Shown one piece after another: positions 14,101-25,039 of a DNA stretch of 64,000 nt. Position 1 is the stretch's first letter, and every line of letters starts with the position of its first letter. A model generated the notes under the pieces. It worked only from the letters and a program-made list of their open reading frames with translations. It searched no databases and was not told the DNA's origin. The position numbers were made by a program, and so were the translations under genes. The stretch spans positions 17,493,077-17,557,076 of the forward strand of contig NC_034012.1 of assembly GCF_000346465.2 (NCBI RefSeq), read 5' to 3'. Source of the stretch: Prunus persica (lineage: Eukaryota > Streptophyta > Magnoliopsida > Rosales > Rosaceae).

Positions 14101-14559
14101 GAACTTTCCGACATGACAATGCAACTTTCTGACATGACAATGTGTGGTAGGCTTGGAATATCATGTCATCCCCATTATATGTAAGTTCTTCTCGTATATT
14201 AGCCCATGAACTACTATATGCTATCTAAAAATATTAACATAAATAAAAAATAAAGGCACTATCACATAAGTTGATATTAAAATTTTGTAAACTGAAAATT
14301 GGTGCACTGTAGATAAAATAAAAATCATGTGACAGAAGAGGGCTTGTTTGGTATCCAACTTGGATCCAATTTTATAACCTCAAAAATAGATTTGAAGTCC
14401 AAAGCTATAAAATTCCGTTTAGTAGGTCCATTTTTAAAAATTCAAACCTAAGAAAAACTAAAAAACATTCCCATTATTAAAAACAAAAAAGGTGAGGTTT
14501 TATAGTTTTTTTTTCTCTCTCTCTCTCTCTCCTCCCTCTCTCCAGGTGCTCTCTCTCGT

Positions 14560-14591
<32 letters not shown>

Positions 14592-15539
14592 TCCTCCTCC
14601 CTCTCCTTTTCTTTTGTTAATTTCAATTTTGGAATCTAGGGTTTCTAATTTTTTGATTTTAGTTTCAATTTTTTTAGATCTTAAAAATAGTTTGGAGTTC
14701 AATGCCAAACAAGTTTTTAGATCTTAAAATACTATTTGAAAACTCATGTTTTTAAAAAGAATTATAGTTTTTGAATTTACTTTCTTGAGTAAGATACCAA
14801 ACAGGGCATAGCCTTCATCTGTTCGTGCAAGAAAACCTTCTTAAGAGGCAAAACATTTTACCAAGAAAACTCATTTAACTCTTAATGGGGGCTAATTTGA
14901 ATTCTCAACCTTGATTATTAAGTAAGATACCAAACAGGGCATAGCCTTCATATGCTCGTGCAAGAAAACCTTCTTAAGAGGCAAAACATTTTACCAAGAA
15001 AACTCATTTAACTCTTAATGGGAGCTAATTTGAATTCTCAACCTTGATTATTACATATACACATGCACAGCTCAAACTATATATATCTACTTCTTCTGCT
15101 AAATGATAAGATCATAACTTTGCAAATGAATCAAGAAGACAACTATTTCTTAAACCAATTAGAACCCAGAAGTGTTGAATTTTTTTTCTTTTTCTTTTGA
15201 AACTGATCAACTTGTTCATGTGATTGAAACATATAAATATATAGTAACCCAAACAAAAATGAAACACAAACCTGCCAAAGAATCAAGAAGGGTTGATTTG
15301 CCAGAGCCAGAAGGACCCATAATAGCCATGATCCTACCAGGCTCAGCAAACCCGCTCAGTCCATCAAGCAGTCTTCTGCTGTGCCCATTCCCAAAGTTTG
15401 GAAGCACAACACTCAGATCTTCCCACACCAAATACATGCCAAGACGATGAAGATGACCAATAATATCTTCTCTTCCACCAGCTGATAAATTCTTCTCTGA
15501 ATCCACGCAAACACCATTCTTATGCTCTTCTATCTCCAT
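5288..15539 (-). CDS. ABC transporter G family half-transporter (ABCG15-like, WBC subfamily), nine exons, complete
   Basis: Half-size ABCG transporter of the ABCG11/12/15 clade, plasma-membrane exporters of cuticular lipids or other hydrophobic compounds; the substrate cannot be read from sequence. Exons on the - strand: 15272-15539, 8186-8265, 7541-8002, 7264-7380, 6937-7068, 6538-6822, 6173-6445, 5965-6072 and 5288-5641. All junctions are GT-AG and join to one frame of 692 residues, the usual length. Walker [10 protein letters not shown] is at residues 75-83, Q-loop Gln121, signature ISGGEKKR at 181-188, Walker [13 protein letters not shown] around 200-211 and the H-loop histidine at 238. 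The rest holds the ABC2-type membrane domain: hydrophobic helices in exons 6 and 7, the [10 protein letters not shown] block in exon 8 and a last helix in exon 9, then a basic tail with KKRPSF and RRHQPLH. The start ATG opens MEIEEHKNG; an upstream in-frame ATG lies too near the TATA box. Intron 1 is 7 kb because transposons inserted into it. No coding defect was seen. Confidence 0.92.
5734..5934. repeat. Inverted repeat in intron 8 of the ABCG gene
   Basis: CTAGCAAAAGTTTACCC at 5734 and its reverse complement ending at 5934 form arms of about 26 bp that flank about 145 bp. It may be a small foldback element; no target duplication was identified. Confidence 0.5.
8106..8141. repeat. Homopolymer T10-G26 tract in intron 2 of the ABCG gene
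   Basis: Ten T followed by 26 G, just beyond the exon-2 donor side of the intron. Such a tract is rare in plant DNA and is a likely place for length error in the assembly. Confidence 0.9.
8546..8781 (-). repeat. Downstream (3') LTR of copia element 1
   Basis: Matches 12610-12840. Its outer end reads TTCTAAAATATG on + where the partner reads TGCTAAAATATG, so the terminal dinucleotide has mutated. Its inner end is CACGCCAACA. Confidence 0.93.
8788..12356 (-). pseudogene. copia element 1 gag-pol remnant
   Basis: Read on the - strand: a zinc knuckle [14 protein letters not shown] (CX2CX4HX4C, about 12178-12219); a protease motif [10 protein letters not shown] (about 12022-12050); a GAG-pre-integrase segment [13 protein letters not shown] (about 11600-11670); an integrase core with [18 protein letters not shown] and [11 protein letters not shown] (11142-11474); the reverse transcriptase [10 protein letters not shown] block and YVDDMIITG (9359-10132); and RNase H with [14 protein letters not shown] and [12 protein letters not shown] (8788-9396). 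Most of gag is missing: only about 250 bp lies between the primer-binding site and the knuckle. Several stops and frame breaks separate the segments, for example a short deletion near 9360-9396. The polyprotein cannot be made. Confidence 0.93.
12610..12840 (-). repeat. Upstream (5') LTR of copia element 1
   Basis: Begins TGTTGGCGTG and ends ...TAGCA on the - strand, followed at once by the primer-binding site. Followed on + by the ATGTT target duplication. Confidence 0.93.
12841..13314. mobile_element. hAT-like MITE at the copia insertion point
   Basis: Inverted ends TGTTTACTAAT...AATTGGA (from 12842) and its mirror TCCAATT...GATTAGTAAACA (to 13314). The interior has two diverged copies of a TTGTTTAC...CCATATGGA block. 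GTGTTTACTAAT-type ends are common in plant hAT-like MITEs. A possible diverged 8-bp flank pair (CTTATGGC at 8533-8540 and CTATTAGC after 13314) is not convincing. The copia element sits exactly at its left end. Confidence 0.65.
13315..14339. other. Remainder of ABCG intron 1, nothing recognised
   Basis: AT-rich intron sequence. A 60-codon and an 86-codon open frame are present without recognisable domains. Confidence 0.5.
14340..14807. mobile_element. MITE with GGTATC-type inverted ends, containing (CT)n runs
   Basis: The left end GGGCTTGTTTGGTATC (14340) mirrors the right end, which reads TGCCCTGTTTGGTATC in reverse complement (14791-14807). The interior contains (CT)n runs at about 14512-14592. 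The class is uncertain; the ends recall hAT-like MITEs. No clean target duplication was found. Confidence 0.65.
14789..15054. repeat. 133-bp tandem duplication (two copies)
   Basis: GTAAGATACCAAACAGGGCA and the 110 bp after it recur with a period of 133 bp (14791 and 14924). The copies differ at only a few bases. The unit includes the right end of the neighbouring MITE, so the duplication followed the MITE insertion. Confidence 0.93.
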
Positions 15540-15618
15540 AGCTAGCAAATATCCAATTCCAAATTTTCTTTGATATAAACAGAACGGCAGAGAAAGGAAA
15601 GAAGGCGGTCTAGCTAGC

Positions 15619-15625
15619 ATATATA
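15619..15625 (-). promoter_or_regulatory. Probable TATA box of the ABCG gene
   Basis: On the - strand CTATATATGC lies about 80 nt upstream of the chosen ATG (15539), a normal distance for a plant TATA box with a short 5' UTR. Confidence 0.45.
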
Positions 15626-15626
15626 G

Positions 15627-17749
15627 CTAAGGTGACTGGCCGGAGTGATATAAAAAGGCGGTCGCTACATGAATTTATTTGTTCCTGGTGTAAAATATTC
15701 CGTATGGGAGTGAATAAATTTGCCAACAAATTGCAGAAAATGTAGAGAGAGAAACATGCAAGGTGGTCCTATGCCTTTGAAGTTTTGGTCGATTGACACC
15801 TCCTTTTGGAACTGGTGAGAGAGCTACTATCGTAAGTATGTAGTAAGTGTGCTCACCAAACTACCATTAATACTATCATAAGAGATGTCCACGACCCATG
15901 AGAGTGAAGAAAGTTGTAATAAGACGTTTAAAAAAAAAAAAAGGTTCTTGTATTGTGAGATGTACATCCACCTCTTGGAACCTTAGTCTAGAAGAAGACA
16001 AATTGAGTGTGAACAAATTTATTTCGGCAAGATACTATGTATCTACTAACGGAGTGTTAGTTAGATTGGCTCGACTTTTGGTGTGCTCCTAAGTTGTCCC
16101 GAATTCAAACCCCATGATACCCGTATGTGTAAGTTTTACTTTGGGACAAAAAGAAAAGAAAAGATGTATCATCTATCTATATGAAAAGTCAAGTTTACAG
16201 ACTACACATGTTCTTTTAGCAAACAATTTGAGAAACTTGTTAACATAAAAATTAGCAAATATCCCTTTCATAACAAAAGACACTGAAAACACCGTTTTGA
16301 AGGGGGAAAAAAAAAATCTGGACTCCACTTTTATTGTACTGACTATTATTTTACCATTTGCTAATTGTTGACAGGTGATGAGTTATTTTTGTTTTTAGTT
16401 TCTTGAAAGATTTCTCCCTTACATTAACAATTATCAGGAAACTGCACTAATAATTAGCTTGATTTCGCAGTATCATGTAATCAAATATTTGATAGAAGGG
16501 TGGTTGAGACTTTAGTTCAAATGCCAAGTCCGAAGGCCAAAGCAGGCCCGTCATTCAAAACACAACACAACCCTGTCCACCTTGAGAAAAACAAAGAGGT
16601 GGCCCATTAGATAATGGGATGGAACGACGAAACTACCCCTACAACAGAGAAAAGTTGCACCACAATTCCTGCACACCCTTGCTCGTTTTGTTTAATTCAT
16701 CAATAATATTATTTGTACCATATTTATTGAATTTCTAAATCAACGTCCTGACTTTTTCTAGTCTTCATTGGTGGCATCATTCTTTTAAGTTATTTGCCCT
16801 TTTAGTTTGAATATTAATTGTAACCCTTGCCATTTTATTTTTAAATTTTAAAAATAAGAAAGAAAAATGAATAATTATATTTCATAAAAATAGGATTTAT
16901 GTTGACGATATAACCCGTTTGAGTCTTCCCCCTTGGGCTCGGTGGCTTTCATCTCTCTCCTCCTCCCCTCCCTCCCCTTCTTACCCTCTCCTCTCCATCT
17001 CTACTACTTGCCTATCCCCTCTAGACCCTCCTCCTTCTTGGCTAATTTTGGTGGTGGTTGTTTGGCTGTCTTGGAGACAACGTGGTAGCAGATTGGCTCT
17101 TATTTAGTTGTTTTGTGTTGCAATTCCTTTTTTTGTTGTTGTTATAAGTGCATCAACTCCTTCTAAGTTTGTTGCGTGTTTGCAGTCTCCACTTGTATTT
17201 GCACTTGTGAGACTTAAAGGGGTTGTAGTTGTAGTTTGGTGCACTGAGGTTTACATCTGGTTTTCCTAGGCTCATCTTTCTTTAGGCCATGTGTGGCTAT
17301 GAGTGAAAGTACACCTTGTGCGTTTACTATTACCGGTGGACTCATTCGTATTATTTGGATTAATCATTTGTAGTTACCATGCTTCTGTATTTGTATTAAT
17401 CCTATGTGGTTATTTGTATTGTTCCTTGTGTCATGGGCTTTAGGCATGAATTATAAATACAATCTATCGCTTTTTTTTTTTTTTTTAAAGGGCATATGTT
17501 CTTTTTTTATTATTATTTAATTTTTAGAAAACTATTAATTTATTATATTATCCTCATTCGACTTGTGGTGCGTGCGCAAGGTTTGATATTCATGTCATGC
17601 CAAGCAAGAGTATAATTGGGCACGTGGCACGGTGAACTTGTAACGTTTTCCAATTTCACATGCCCAAGCTGGCCAAGCTCGTTGCTTCATCAAGCATTAT
17701 CTAACATGACCCCAAGAGAAGAGAGCAACTTCTACATGCTTTCGACCTA
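15627..17749. other. Intergenic upstream of the ABCG gene; possible SINE near 16045-16165
   Basis: No gene recognised. Around 16045-16165 a CGAATTCAAACCCC motif resembling a tRNA-type B box is followed by GTGTAAG and an A-rich tail, as in tRNA-derived SINEs; this is weak. Pyrimidine-rich open frames at 16919-17107 look non-coding. A T16 tract lies near 17470. Confidence 0.4.
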
Positions 17750-18132
17750 GGTATAAAGTTTGATCTTCTCATCATGATCTACAAGCTGATAATTCCATTT
17801 AAATTATACGACTCTGATTAAGAGCAGCTGGTTGTGTTTATTTAGGATTTAACACGAGACGACTGTTTTGGTAGACCGTCTGTGGTTTCATACCAGCTAT
17901 AGTTTTTTGTGGGGTTAGAGTTTAAGTCTGAAGAAAACCTTTTTAATAAGACGTTGCTTTTTTTGTTAGATGCATCAGTTTAAAAATACCCAAGCGGATC
18001 TCTTATTTTTTAAGGTGTATGCTACCTATCACGATGGGTTTTATGTTAACATCGTCTTTCTAAACACAACAACGGTATTTTGTTCTACCATCATTTTTTT
18101 TCTAGTCGTCTTTTTCACTTTTTGTAGTAGTG
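17750..18132. mobile_element. CACTA element right-end fragment
   Basis: The right edge reads TTTTTGTAGTAGTG (ending 18132), the mirror of a CACTACTACAAAAA terminus as seen at 54159. The sequence from about 17795 to 17935 matches 45498-45655 of the large CACTA element (TTTAAATTATACGAC, GAGCAGCTGGT, TTTAGGATTTAACA). No matching left end was found nearby, so it is a remnant. Confidence 0.75.
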
Positions 18133-18172
18133 TTGAGAGTATAAATCACCTGGCAAGCCATATCTAATATGA

Positions 18173-20100
18173 AATCAAAGTAAGAGCGGAAGCATTAAAT
18201 AAACTAGGGATTCACGCAAGTCTCATTTGGTCCCAATCTTTATAAGTCTATGAAAGTGTGCACCAAAGACTCTCTAAATCCTATTTGAGAGAAAGATAAG
18301 ATGTTCATACCCTTGGAGCGAATCTTGAAACCAAGAATGGTGTTCAAGTAGAGGAAGTGGTCCCTTTGTTGTTGGCTCTCCCTTTGATGTTGATTCTCCA
18401 CCTTGTAGCTCTCCAAATAGGTACAAAGAAATGCACCTCCCCAAAGCTACTCTTCACCAAGGATTGAATGGAATGAGAGAATGAGTAGACAACAAGTGAA
18501 GAGTGGTGCTAGAACCCTCACTTGATGTGATAGATTGAAGGGGTTAGGGAGAGAGAGCTTGATGTTTTCTCTCTTCCAATTTCACCAACTTGAAAACCCC
18601 AGGATGATAGGATTCCATAGCTACACACTTATAGGATCAAAAATGTCACAAGAGTGAGAAAAATGCCCCCAAACCCTAGTATAGCCACACACACACCCCC
18701 TCCCTCCTTTGTGTGTCATCTTTTGCTATCTTGATCCAACACATTAATCCTATAATGTGTCACATATGTGCCTAAGTCCATATGGTCAAATCCCTTTTGA
18801 ATTTCCAAATCATATGGGACCTTTAATTAAAGTTTCATAACTTTAATTGAATAATTAAATTAATCTAATCAATTTAATTACTCTAGTGACTTGACTAATT
18901 CAATCACTCACTTGTCTAACGAGTGTTGGTCCAGGTCATCCTTAGTTGACCGTATCAAGTGTCGGGTCAACTGTTTGACTTTTGACCTTTGACCTTTGAC
19001 TTTCACATTGACTTTGACCCAGTCACAAAATCATTCAATCTCTTTATAATTTCTCAATCGATTCCTTTTCAGTGTGCGATCTGATAGGTTCTAATTAGCA
19101 AGGCAGTGGGTATGAATGATTTATTCTGAATCAAGTGTGAATTGTATCCCTCCATACAATTCTCCCTATTGGTGAAGGCTAATTATAGTTAGTCCTTACA
19201 GGGCTTCCACAAGCCATGAGTAACACTTAGCAGTATGTCATGGCTACCCAAGCTAAAAAGAATTAATTTAGAGAACCTAGTCCATTTGTGATTACAATGT
19301 AATTCGATCCTTCTCTAATTCAATACTCTATGTCATATTCTCGAGATATGGTAAACTTGTGTCAAAATCCCTAATATGACATGTCTAGATTATATGATTC
19401 AATTTGATGAAATTCCAAATGTTCTTGTTTCAATTTCTATCCAATAGTTTGGCCAAAGATTCACGAATCATATCTTTAGAGTATTCTCTTTTCTTACTAA
19501 GAGTAGAGATTCCTTGTTGTATATTCACCTGTCTCTGCATACACGCTGAGAATCCTGAGGAACACCTTTAAGTCACATCATTTTGATACGACCATGTAGT
19601 GCTCTCAAAGAGAAACAACATATACACAAGACAATTGTGATGTCTCAAGTCTAAGGATTAATTTGCATTATTACAACTTAGAATTCTTTGTTTGACACTT
19701 CTGAGTAAGACTTCCATACAAGAATTCTAGAGTAGATCGCGTTCAGTGCACTTCATCTTCTATAGAGCACCTACACATCTGCCTCAGTATCTCTACACAA
19801 ATGACTTGAGACTAGTCATCCTCCTGATTGAGCAGACATAATGTGTACCAGTCTTTGTGGGTCACCATTCCAATTGGTGATCCTATGTCCAGAAACATTT
19901 TAGGATATGATATTTATATGTAAGGAAAGGTCTTGTGCATCTAACTTCTTTAGACCACTTTCCATTTATATCTTAATCCATGGACTTGTTACTTTGTGTA
20001 CGTTATGTATATAAAGCAACGTTCTTGCCCTTTTGATTATTATATATTATTTTATTAGAATCATCCATTTTATATTGGCTTCCAGTGTATATATCTAACA
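18173..20100 (-). mobile_element. Long LTR-like non-coding repeat, probable solo LTR
   Basis: On the - strand the block starts TGTTAGATATATACACTGG (20100 downwards), a form typical of plant LTR starts. It continues without coding capacity for about 1.9 kb. The other edge is not defined and no target duplication was confirmed, so the extent is an estimate. Confidence 0.5.
18966..19020. promoter_or_regulatory. W-box cluster
   Basis: In about 55 bp the WRKY-factor core TTGAC occurs five times on + (TTTGACT, TTTGACC, TTTGACC, TTTGACT-like, ATTGACT, TTTGACC) and GTCAA occurs in the other direction. It lies inside the LTR-like repeat. Binding is inferred from the known W-box consensus TTGACY. Confidence 0.6.
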
Positions 20101-21177
20101 CCCCATGTCGTCCCGAGCGCAATGATATGCTCGGATTTGAATTTGGTTATTGCATGACAGTCGAACGGATTTACGCCTATTAGGCGATGTCCTGGTTCGA
20201 TATGTTTGGACCATTGGATCGGCTCCAATTCTAAGTATGTTGTTCTCTTTACCTCTAGGATCGTGTAAGAACCTATGAATCTAGAATCGGAGTCCCGAAT
20301 ACTCCGAATCAATGATTCTAAGGTTTGGTAAACTTGTGACCGTCCGATCATGTGATTGAGAGCAATCTAACCGCTCGATTGAGACTAAACTTTCAGGATA
20401 TGTTCAGTAGACCATGTTGGACCTCTAGGAACTTTCGTATTTGAAATCGGAGGTTGTGGGCCCCGCGTGCCAGTTGACCAAAAATGAAAAGTTTGACCAA
20501 ACCGTTGACCACGGGTCTTTTGAGACCGTCCCGTCCTTTGGAAAGTAATGGAATAGCCTTAGGACTTTTCTAAGGTGGCGGGTCCATGTTAAGTCCCGGG
20601 GACTAGGGTTGATCTTAAATGTGCGGTTGAGGCTGTATAACGAGTTTTGGTAGTGTTTGGACATTTGTTATAGGGTGCATTACTCTCTGAACATTTGAAA
20701 GGTACGTTTATAGTGCTTTAATTTTGAGATTTTAATATTGTTTAATTGTGGTTATTAGCTATTATATTGATATAAATGAAGCGTTGGGGATGGTGTGTTT
20801 TGATGCATGATTTGATGTTGAAAGACAATAATTCCTGTGTGAATCTGGAACTCAATTATGATTGTGAAAACCAAATCGGTTGGTATTTAATATTTTGGTT
20901 TGAGGTTATGAATGTGTGGGGTTTGGAGTATATGCTTTTGAGAGTTACTGTCTGTACTACAATATTTTGAGTTACGGAAGATATGATTATGGGATTTCCA
21001 GGGAGTACTATTGTTAGCATTATTATTATTATTGTCATTACTATTATTATATATATATATGGGTTTGGGATACCTCTAGATATTTGGAAATTGGATTTTG
21101 AGAATATTATGTTTTATTATATATATATATTAGTTTATGAAAGTGGACTTTGGATCTTGACAATGACACACCATCCT

Positions 21178-21805
21178 CATGTACCCCCCTTGGATACTGA
21201 TACTGCAATTGACGGATAATGGATACTTAGAAACTGTGGTTATGGTTTGCATATGTCAGAACCCTGGCACCCTTGACGGGGTGTTATTGTAGACCCTTAG
21301 CAGGGTAGTCTGCATGCATAGACGCACGAGTATTGAGGATTCTGCTGTGTGTGCTGGTGTGCCCAGTCCCCCGATTGGACAACTTATCCCTGGCCACATG
21401 GTTGTTAAGGATTCCTCCGTGTGGTTCAGCTAAATGATCCCCGTGTTGGATTATTTTCCCCGGTACATGATTTGCACTATCATATGTACCTCCCATTGGA
21501 TACTGATATAGGGAAATGGATACTTGGATACATGAAAATGAATAGTTGGATATGGATACTTGGATATGATTGGAATCCGGCCACCCTTGATGGGGTGTTT
21601 TGTGGACTCTTAGTGGGGTAGTCTGTGTGTGTAGGACTTGTCACAAGCGTACGAGTATTGAGGATTCTGCTGTGCGTGCTAGTGAACCCAGTCCCTCGGT
21701 TGGACTGCTAATTCCCTAGCCACATGGTCAATTAAGAATTCTTCCATGTGGTTTAGTCAAACAATCCCCATATTAGATTGTTTTCCCCTGGTACATGATG
21801 ATGGT
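21178..21805. repeat. Diverged tandem duplication of about 310-320 bp
   Basis: The order TTGGATACTGATA, then CACCCTTGACGGGGTGTT, GTACGAGTATTGAGGATTCTGC, CCACATGGT and GGTACATGAT occurs twice (about 21178-21484 and 21487-21805) with many point differences. Confidence 0.8.
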
Positions 21806-22111
21806 GTGAGGTGTGTATTTATATATATATATATACTATAACGACCCGGTCCTAAATAAAGTGTTAATTATTAATTTATTTAGATAAAAGACCATTTTGC
21901 TCCCAGAATATTTTATTAGGTTTAAAGTTAACTTTTTGACCATGAAGGATTTGGGAATTTTGACTGTACCGTTGCGTAGAGCACTATGAGATGAGTCTGT
22001 AAACATGTAGTGGGCTTGAATCGGAGTTGTAATGAAAAAGATACGATCAAAATACCCTCAGTGGTATAATTGTAATTTTTGCGAAAAGGGTTTGATAAAA
22101 ATCTGGAAACC

Positions 22112-22117
<6 letters not shown>

Positions 22118-22160
<43 letters not shown>
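22118..22160. repeat. (CT)n microsatellite
   Basis: Uninterrupted CT run; the Ser-Leu or Arg-Glu open frames across it are artefacts. Confidence 0.95.
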
Positions 22161-22162
<2 letters not shown>

Positions 22163-23170
22163 CGCGACATCTCTGTTCTCTTGCGATGACAGTGCCAACC
22201 GGCCACTTTTTGGTCGACAGTTCTTTACTCTGGCCACCAAAATTAACAGGGCCAGTACCAAAATGACCGGGCCACCATCCTCTTCCAACCCCAGCCAAGT
22301 CCCGCCACCTGCCATCGTGTTTTCGTCGAAAAAACGAAGAGAAACGGCTGGTTTTACGCTTGAATTTCTTCGACTTCGTTCTCCATCATCTGGCCACCAA
22401 TTCCGATGAGTGAGGTATGCTTGCTCACCTATTTTCATGATCTAGCTGATGGTCGGGTAGGTTTTCATTAATTTGAGCCTAGGTAGATTAATTTTCGAAT
22501 TGGATTTCGGCCAGTTTTGGGATGGCAATTCCGGCCACTTCCAGTCACTCTTTGAGGTATGCCCAGGAACAAAAGTGTCTCCAATCGATGTCCTGAACCT
22601 AGAGTAGGAGTATTGGGCCGAAATTTTGAGGTTTTTCGGTGAAGTGTTATCGCTTTGGACACCTATGTGATGCCGGCGCGTGTGGCTGCGCGTGGGCACT
22701 GTAACAAAGGGACATTGTGTCCCAATACGATCCCTTAGTGGTCACGAGCGCGTAGGTGTGTTCGGATTTGAATTTGGTTATCGTTTGATTGTCGATAAGA
22801 TATCGCATATTGGGCGTTATCTGGGTTTGGCACGTTCGGACCGTTGGATCGACTCCGATTTAATATATGTTGGTCTAGAAATTCCTAAAGTCGTGTAGGA
22901 TTTCGCTGATCGTGAATCGGAGTCCCGGATGTTCTGATTTAATAACTTAAAGTTGCGTTTTACGATAACTGTCCGATTGTGAGCGATCTGACCGTCATAT
23001 CGAGACCAAACTCCAGGGACATGTGTTGGATTGAGACTGTCAGATCGATACCAAACTCTTCGGACCGTCCGATCGTGAGCGTTCGAGTAATTCAGACATA
23101 CTACATCACAAAGTCACGACAACAGGAGTTTTAGGGTATCCAAAAGAAATACAACCTGAGCAAAATGAAG

Positions 23171-24831
23171 TTATACATGCCAAATATCAATACACCCTAT
23201 GGTTTCAGAAAATAGGGAAACTATGCGCCAAGTCGGTCGATCGCCGAGCCAAAGAAAAATAACCTTCAAAATAGAGTAAGGATATGTGCCAAAATGAGAT
23301 GGCACTAGAAGAAGTAGCCTATTAATAAATAAATGAAAAGAAACTGCGACAAAAGATGCAGAAAACGTATGTACCTTGAAATTACGGGATATGCCTAAAG
23401 AGAACAAAGGAAGCCTTATGAGACAGCCTAGCCGTTGCCTCCGCCACGCATTTAGCGCTATCGGCAAAAACTTCTCTTGCAAGAAGAAAGGCATGCAATT
23501 CCCGACGCTAGTCCTTTAATTCTCATTGCTTAAGGTTCAAAGTGTCAGCTACAGCTTTTACCTCATCAGGTTCAAAATGGCTCGCACCCCAAAAATAGCA
23601 CTTGCTAGGTTCCTTAGCAAGTCAAGAAGAAAATCCACATGAAACCCCAAAGTAATGGCTTCGCAGATTGCGTCCCGCCAACAAAGAAGCCTATGATCTA
23701 TAATGTCTAGGAGCTGCATGGTATCTATCCCGTGAAGCACCAAGCCAAGACCCCGGAGGGCCGCACTTCTCGAGAAAGTAGAGACAGTCCACATGCTTTC
23801 CATAAAGCCCCCATACCTATCCATGAATCTGCCCAAAACTTCAATTGTCTCCGGATACAGAAAAGCACCCCGGAACGTCACATAATCGTCAAACCTATGG
23901 AAAAGTGGAAGGAGTTCATCAATGGACCTGAGGATCTTGACACCACCGTCGAAGAAGGCTTTGAACGTGATGAATGAGTTTTCCCAATCCAGCCAAGACA
24001 AGCTCTTCTCTAGTAAATGCCCCACAAGAGCGCTCTCGACAGAGGTACCACTAACCCGACAATCACCATCAGTAATCTCACTGTAGGGCAATGTTGCTGG
24101 AGATGTGGTAAAATAGAATGCTCAAGGCCCCTTGTGATGGGAGACTGAATACTCGGCAGAATAGGGGATACCTCTCGAAGTAGAGGTGTCTCGCTTCGGG
24201 AGGTTTCTTGTATCACTGGTAGAACCGGCGCTGCAAGAACCGTGTAAGTAGTTGCGTCGGGCCTTTCGAGAGGAGGAAGTGTAGGAAGCGTACCCTCTGC
24301 GCCTTGTGTGGCACTCCCAACCTAAAAAAAAAAGGGGAAGGGAGAACAAATGAAATAATGGATAAAGAGTGAGTTCGAAGACACGCGAGAAGATAGAATC
24401 GAAAGATAGGTGGTGGAAAGAAACATAACGTGTGCGGGTGCAAGCAAAAGAAAAAAAAAGAAAAAAAAAAGCAAGCAACGGATACCTTGCCGACATCTTG
24501 TGTGGAATCAATGATAGTAGAGGGAAGGCTAGGGCAAGCGCTTGGTATGCGGTCTACCATGCTCCCAATAGTATCGACAACCTGCAAAGGGAAGGCAGGG
24601 CATGAGTTATGAGTTAGAACGGGTAGCATGCAACACAAGATATATAAATAAAACAAGCAGAAAGTGTGTTGGGTATCGGCTCGACACTAACATGGCGCTC
24701 ATTGTCACCAGCAAATCCATGAGGGATATCTAAGTCATCCGCTTCCTATGAACGAGCATCGAAACCAGTGTATGCATCTTCATCGCGGTTATAATAATCA
24801 TCCTTTTCAAGATCCTCATCCGTGCCACCTA
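23171..24831 (-). pseudogene. Repeat-type plant gene remnant (resembles proteins that carry a plant mobile domain)
   Basis: Several exon-like blocks are readable on the - strand. The first is an acidic block DEDLEKDDYYNRDED with an internal stop (about 24690-24831). Then come SMVDRIPSACPSLP (about 24485-24590), VGSATQGAEGTLPTLPPLER (about 24240-24325), and 177 codons (23558-24091) containing LPLFHRFDDYVTFRGAFLYPETIEVLGRFMDRYG-type and LLCWRDAICEAI blocks. A further block is at 23171-23494. I recall such proteins as repetitive, uncharacterised families in Rosaceae annotations, sometimes joined to a plant mobile domain; no such domain is visible here. Frame breaks separate the blocks. Its upstream part is cut by copia element 2 at 24832. 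Function unknown. Confidence 0.5.
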
Positions 24832-25031
24832 TGTTAATCTTATTCTTCTTCATAAGTAGGTACATATAAGAGTTTACAGGGTGCTTTACAAGGAATTAGA
24901 TACAGTAAAGAATTAGTAAAGTATCTCCTAATTATACAATGATTTATCAACTATATAAAAATAGGAAAGTAAATCCCTTAATTAATCAAGGAAATAAATC
25001 TCCTTGATTAATTAGGAGAGTCACGTCAACA
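24832..25031 (-). repeat. Downstream (3') LTR of copia element 2
   Basis: TGTTAATCTTATTC... to ...CACGTCAACA on +; matches 28012-28211 at roughly nine of ten positions by eye. Confidence 0.9.
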
Positions 25032-25039
25032 CTCCTCCT

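Larger units (their letters stand above)
20101..23130. mobile_element. Gypsy-like non-coding repeat fragments
   Basis: The blocks at 20105-20560 and 22725-23080 are diverged relatives (TCGGATTTGAATTTGGTTAT, ATCGGAGTCCCG, GACCGTCCGATC). A CGACCCGGTCCTAAATAAAG motif near 21841 is of a kind common in plant LTR/Gypsy repeats. No reverse transcriptase or integrase was seen. Open frames on either strand here are chance frames. Confidence 0.5.

Noticed and set aside
17100..17490. Possible LINE 3' end ending in a homopolymer
   Set aside because: The homopolymer is T, not A, on the only plausible strand, and no LINE coding sequence is near.
20070..20664. Two open frames of 79-93 codons on the - strand
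   Set aside because: They overlie Gypsy-like non-coding repeats and the related block at 22.7-23.1 kb does not keep the frame.
22032..22438. 125- and 126-codon frames on opposite strands
   Set aside because: Both run through the (CT)n microsatellite; composition is not protein-like.
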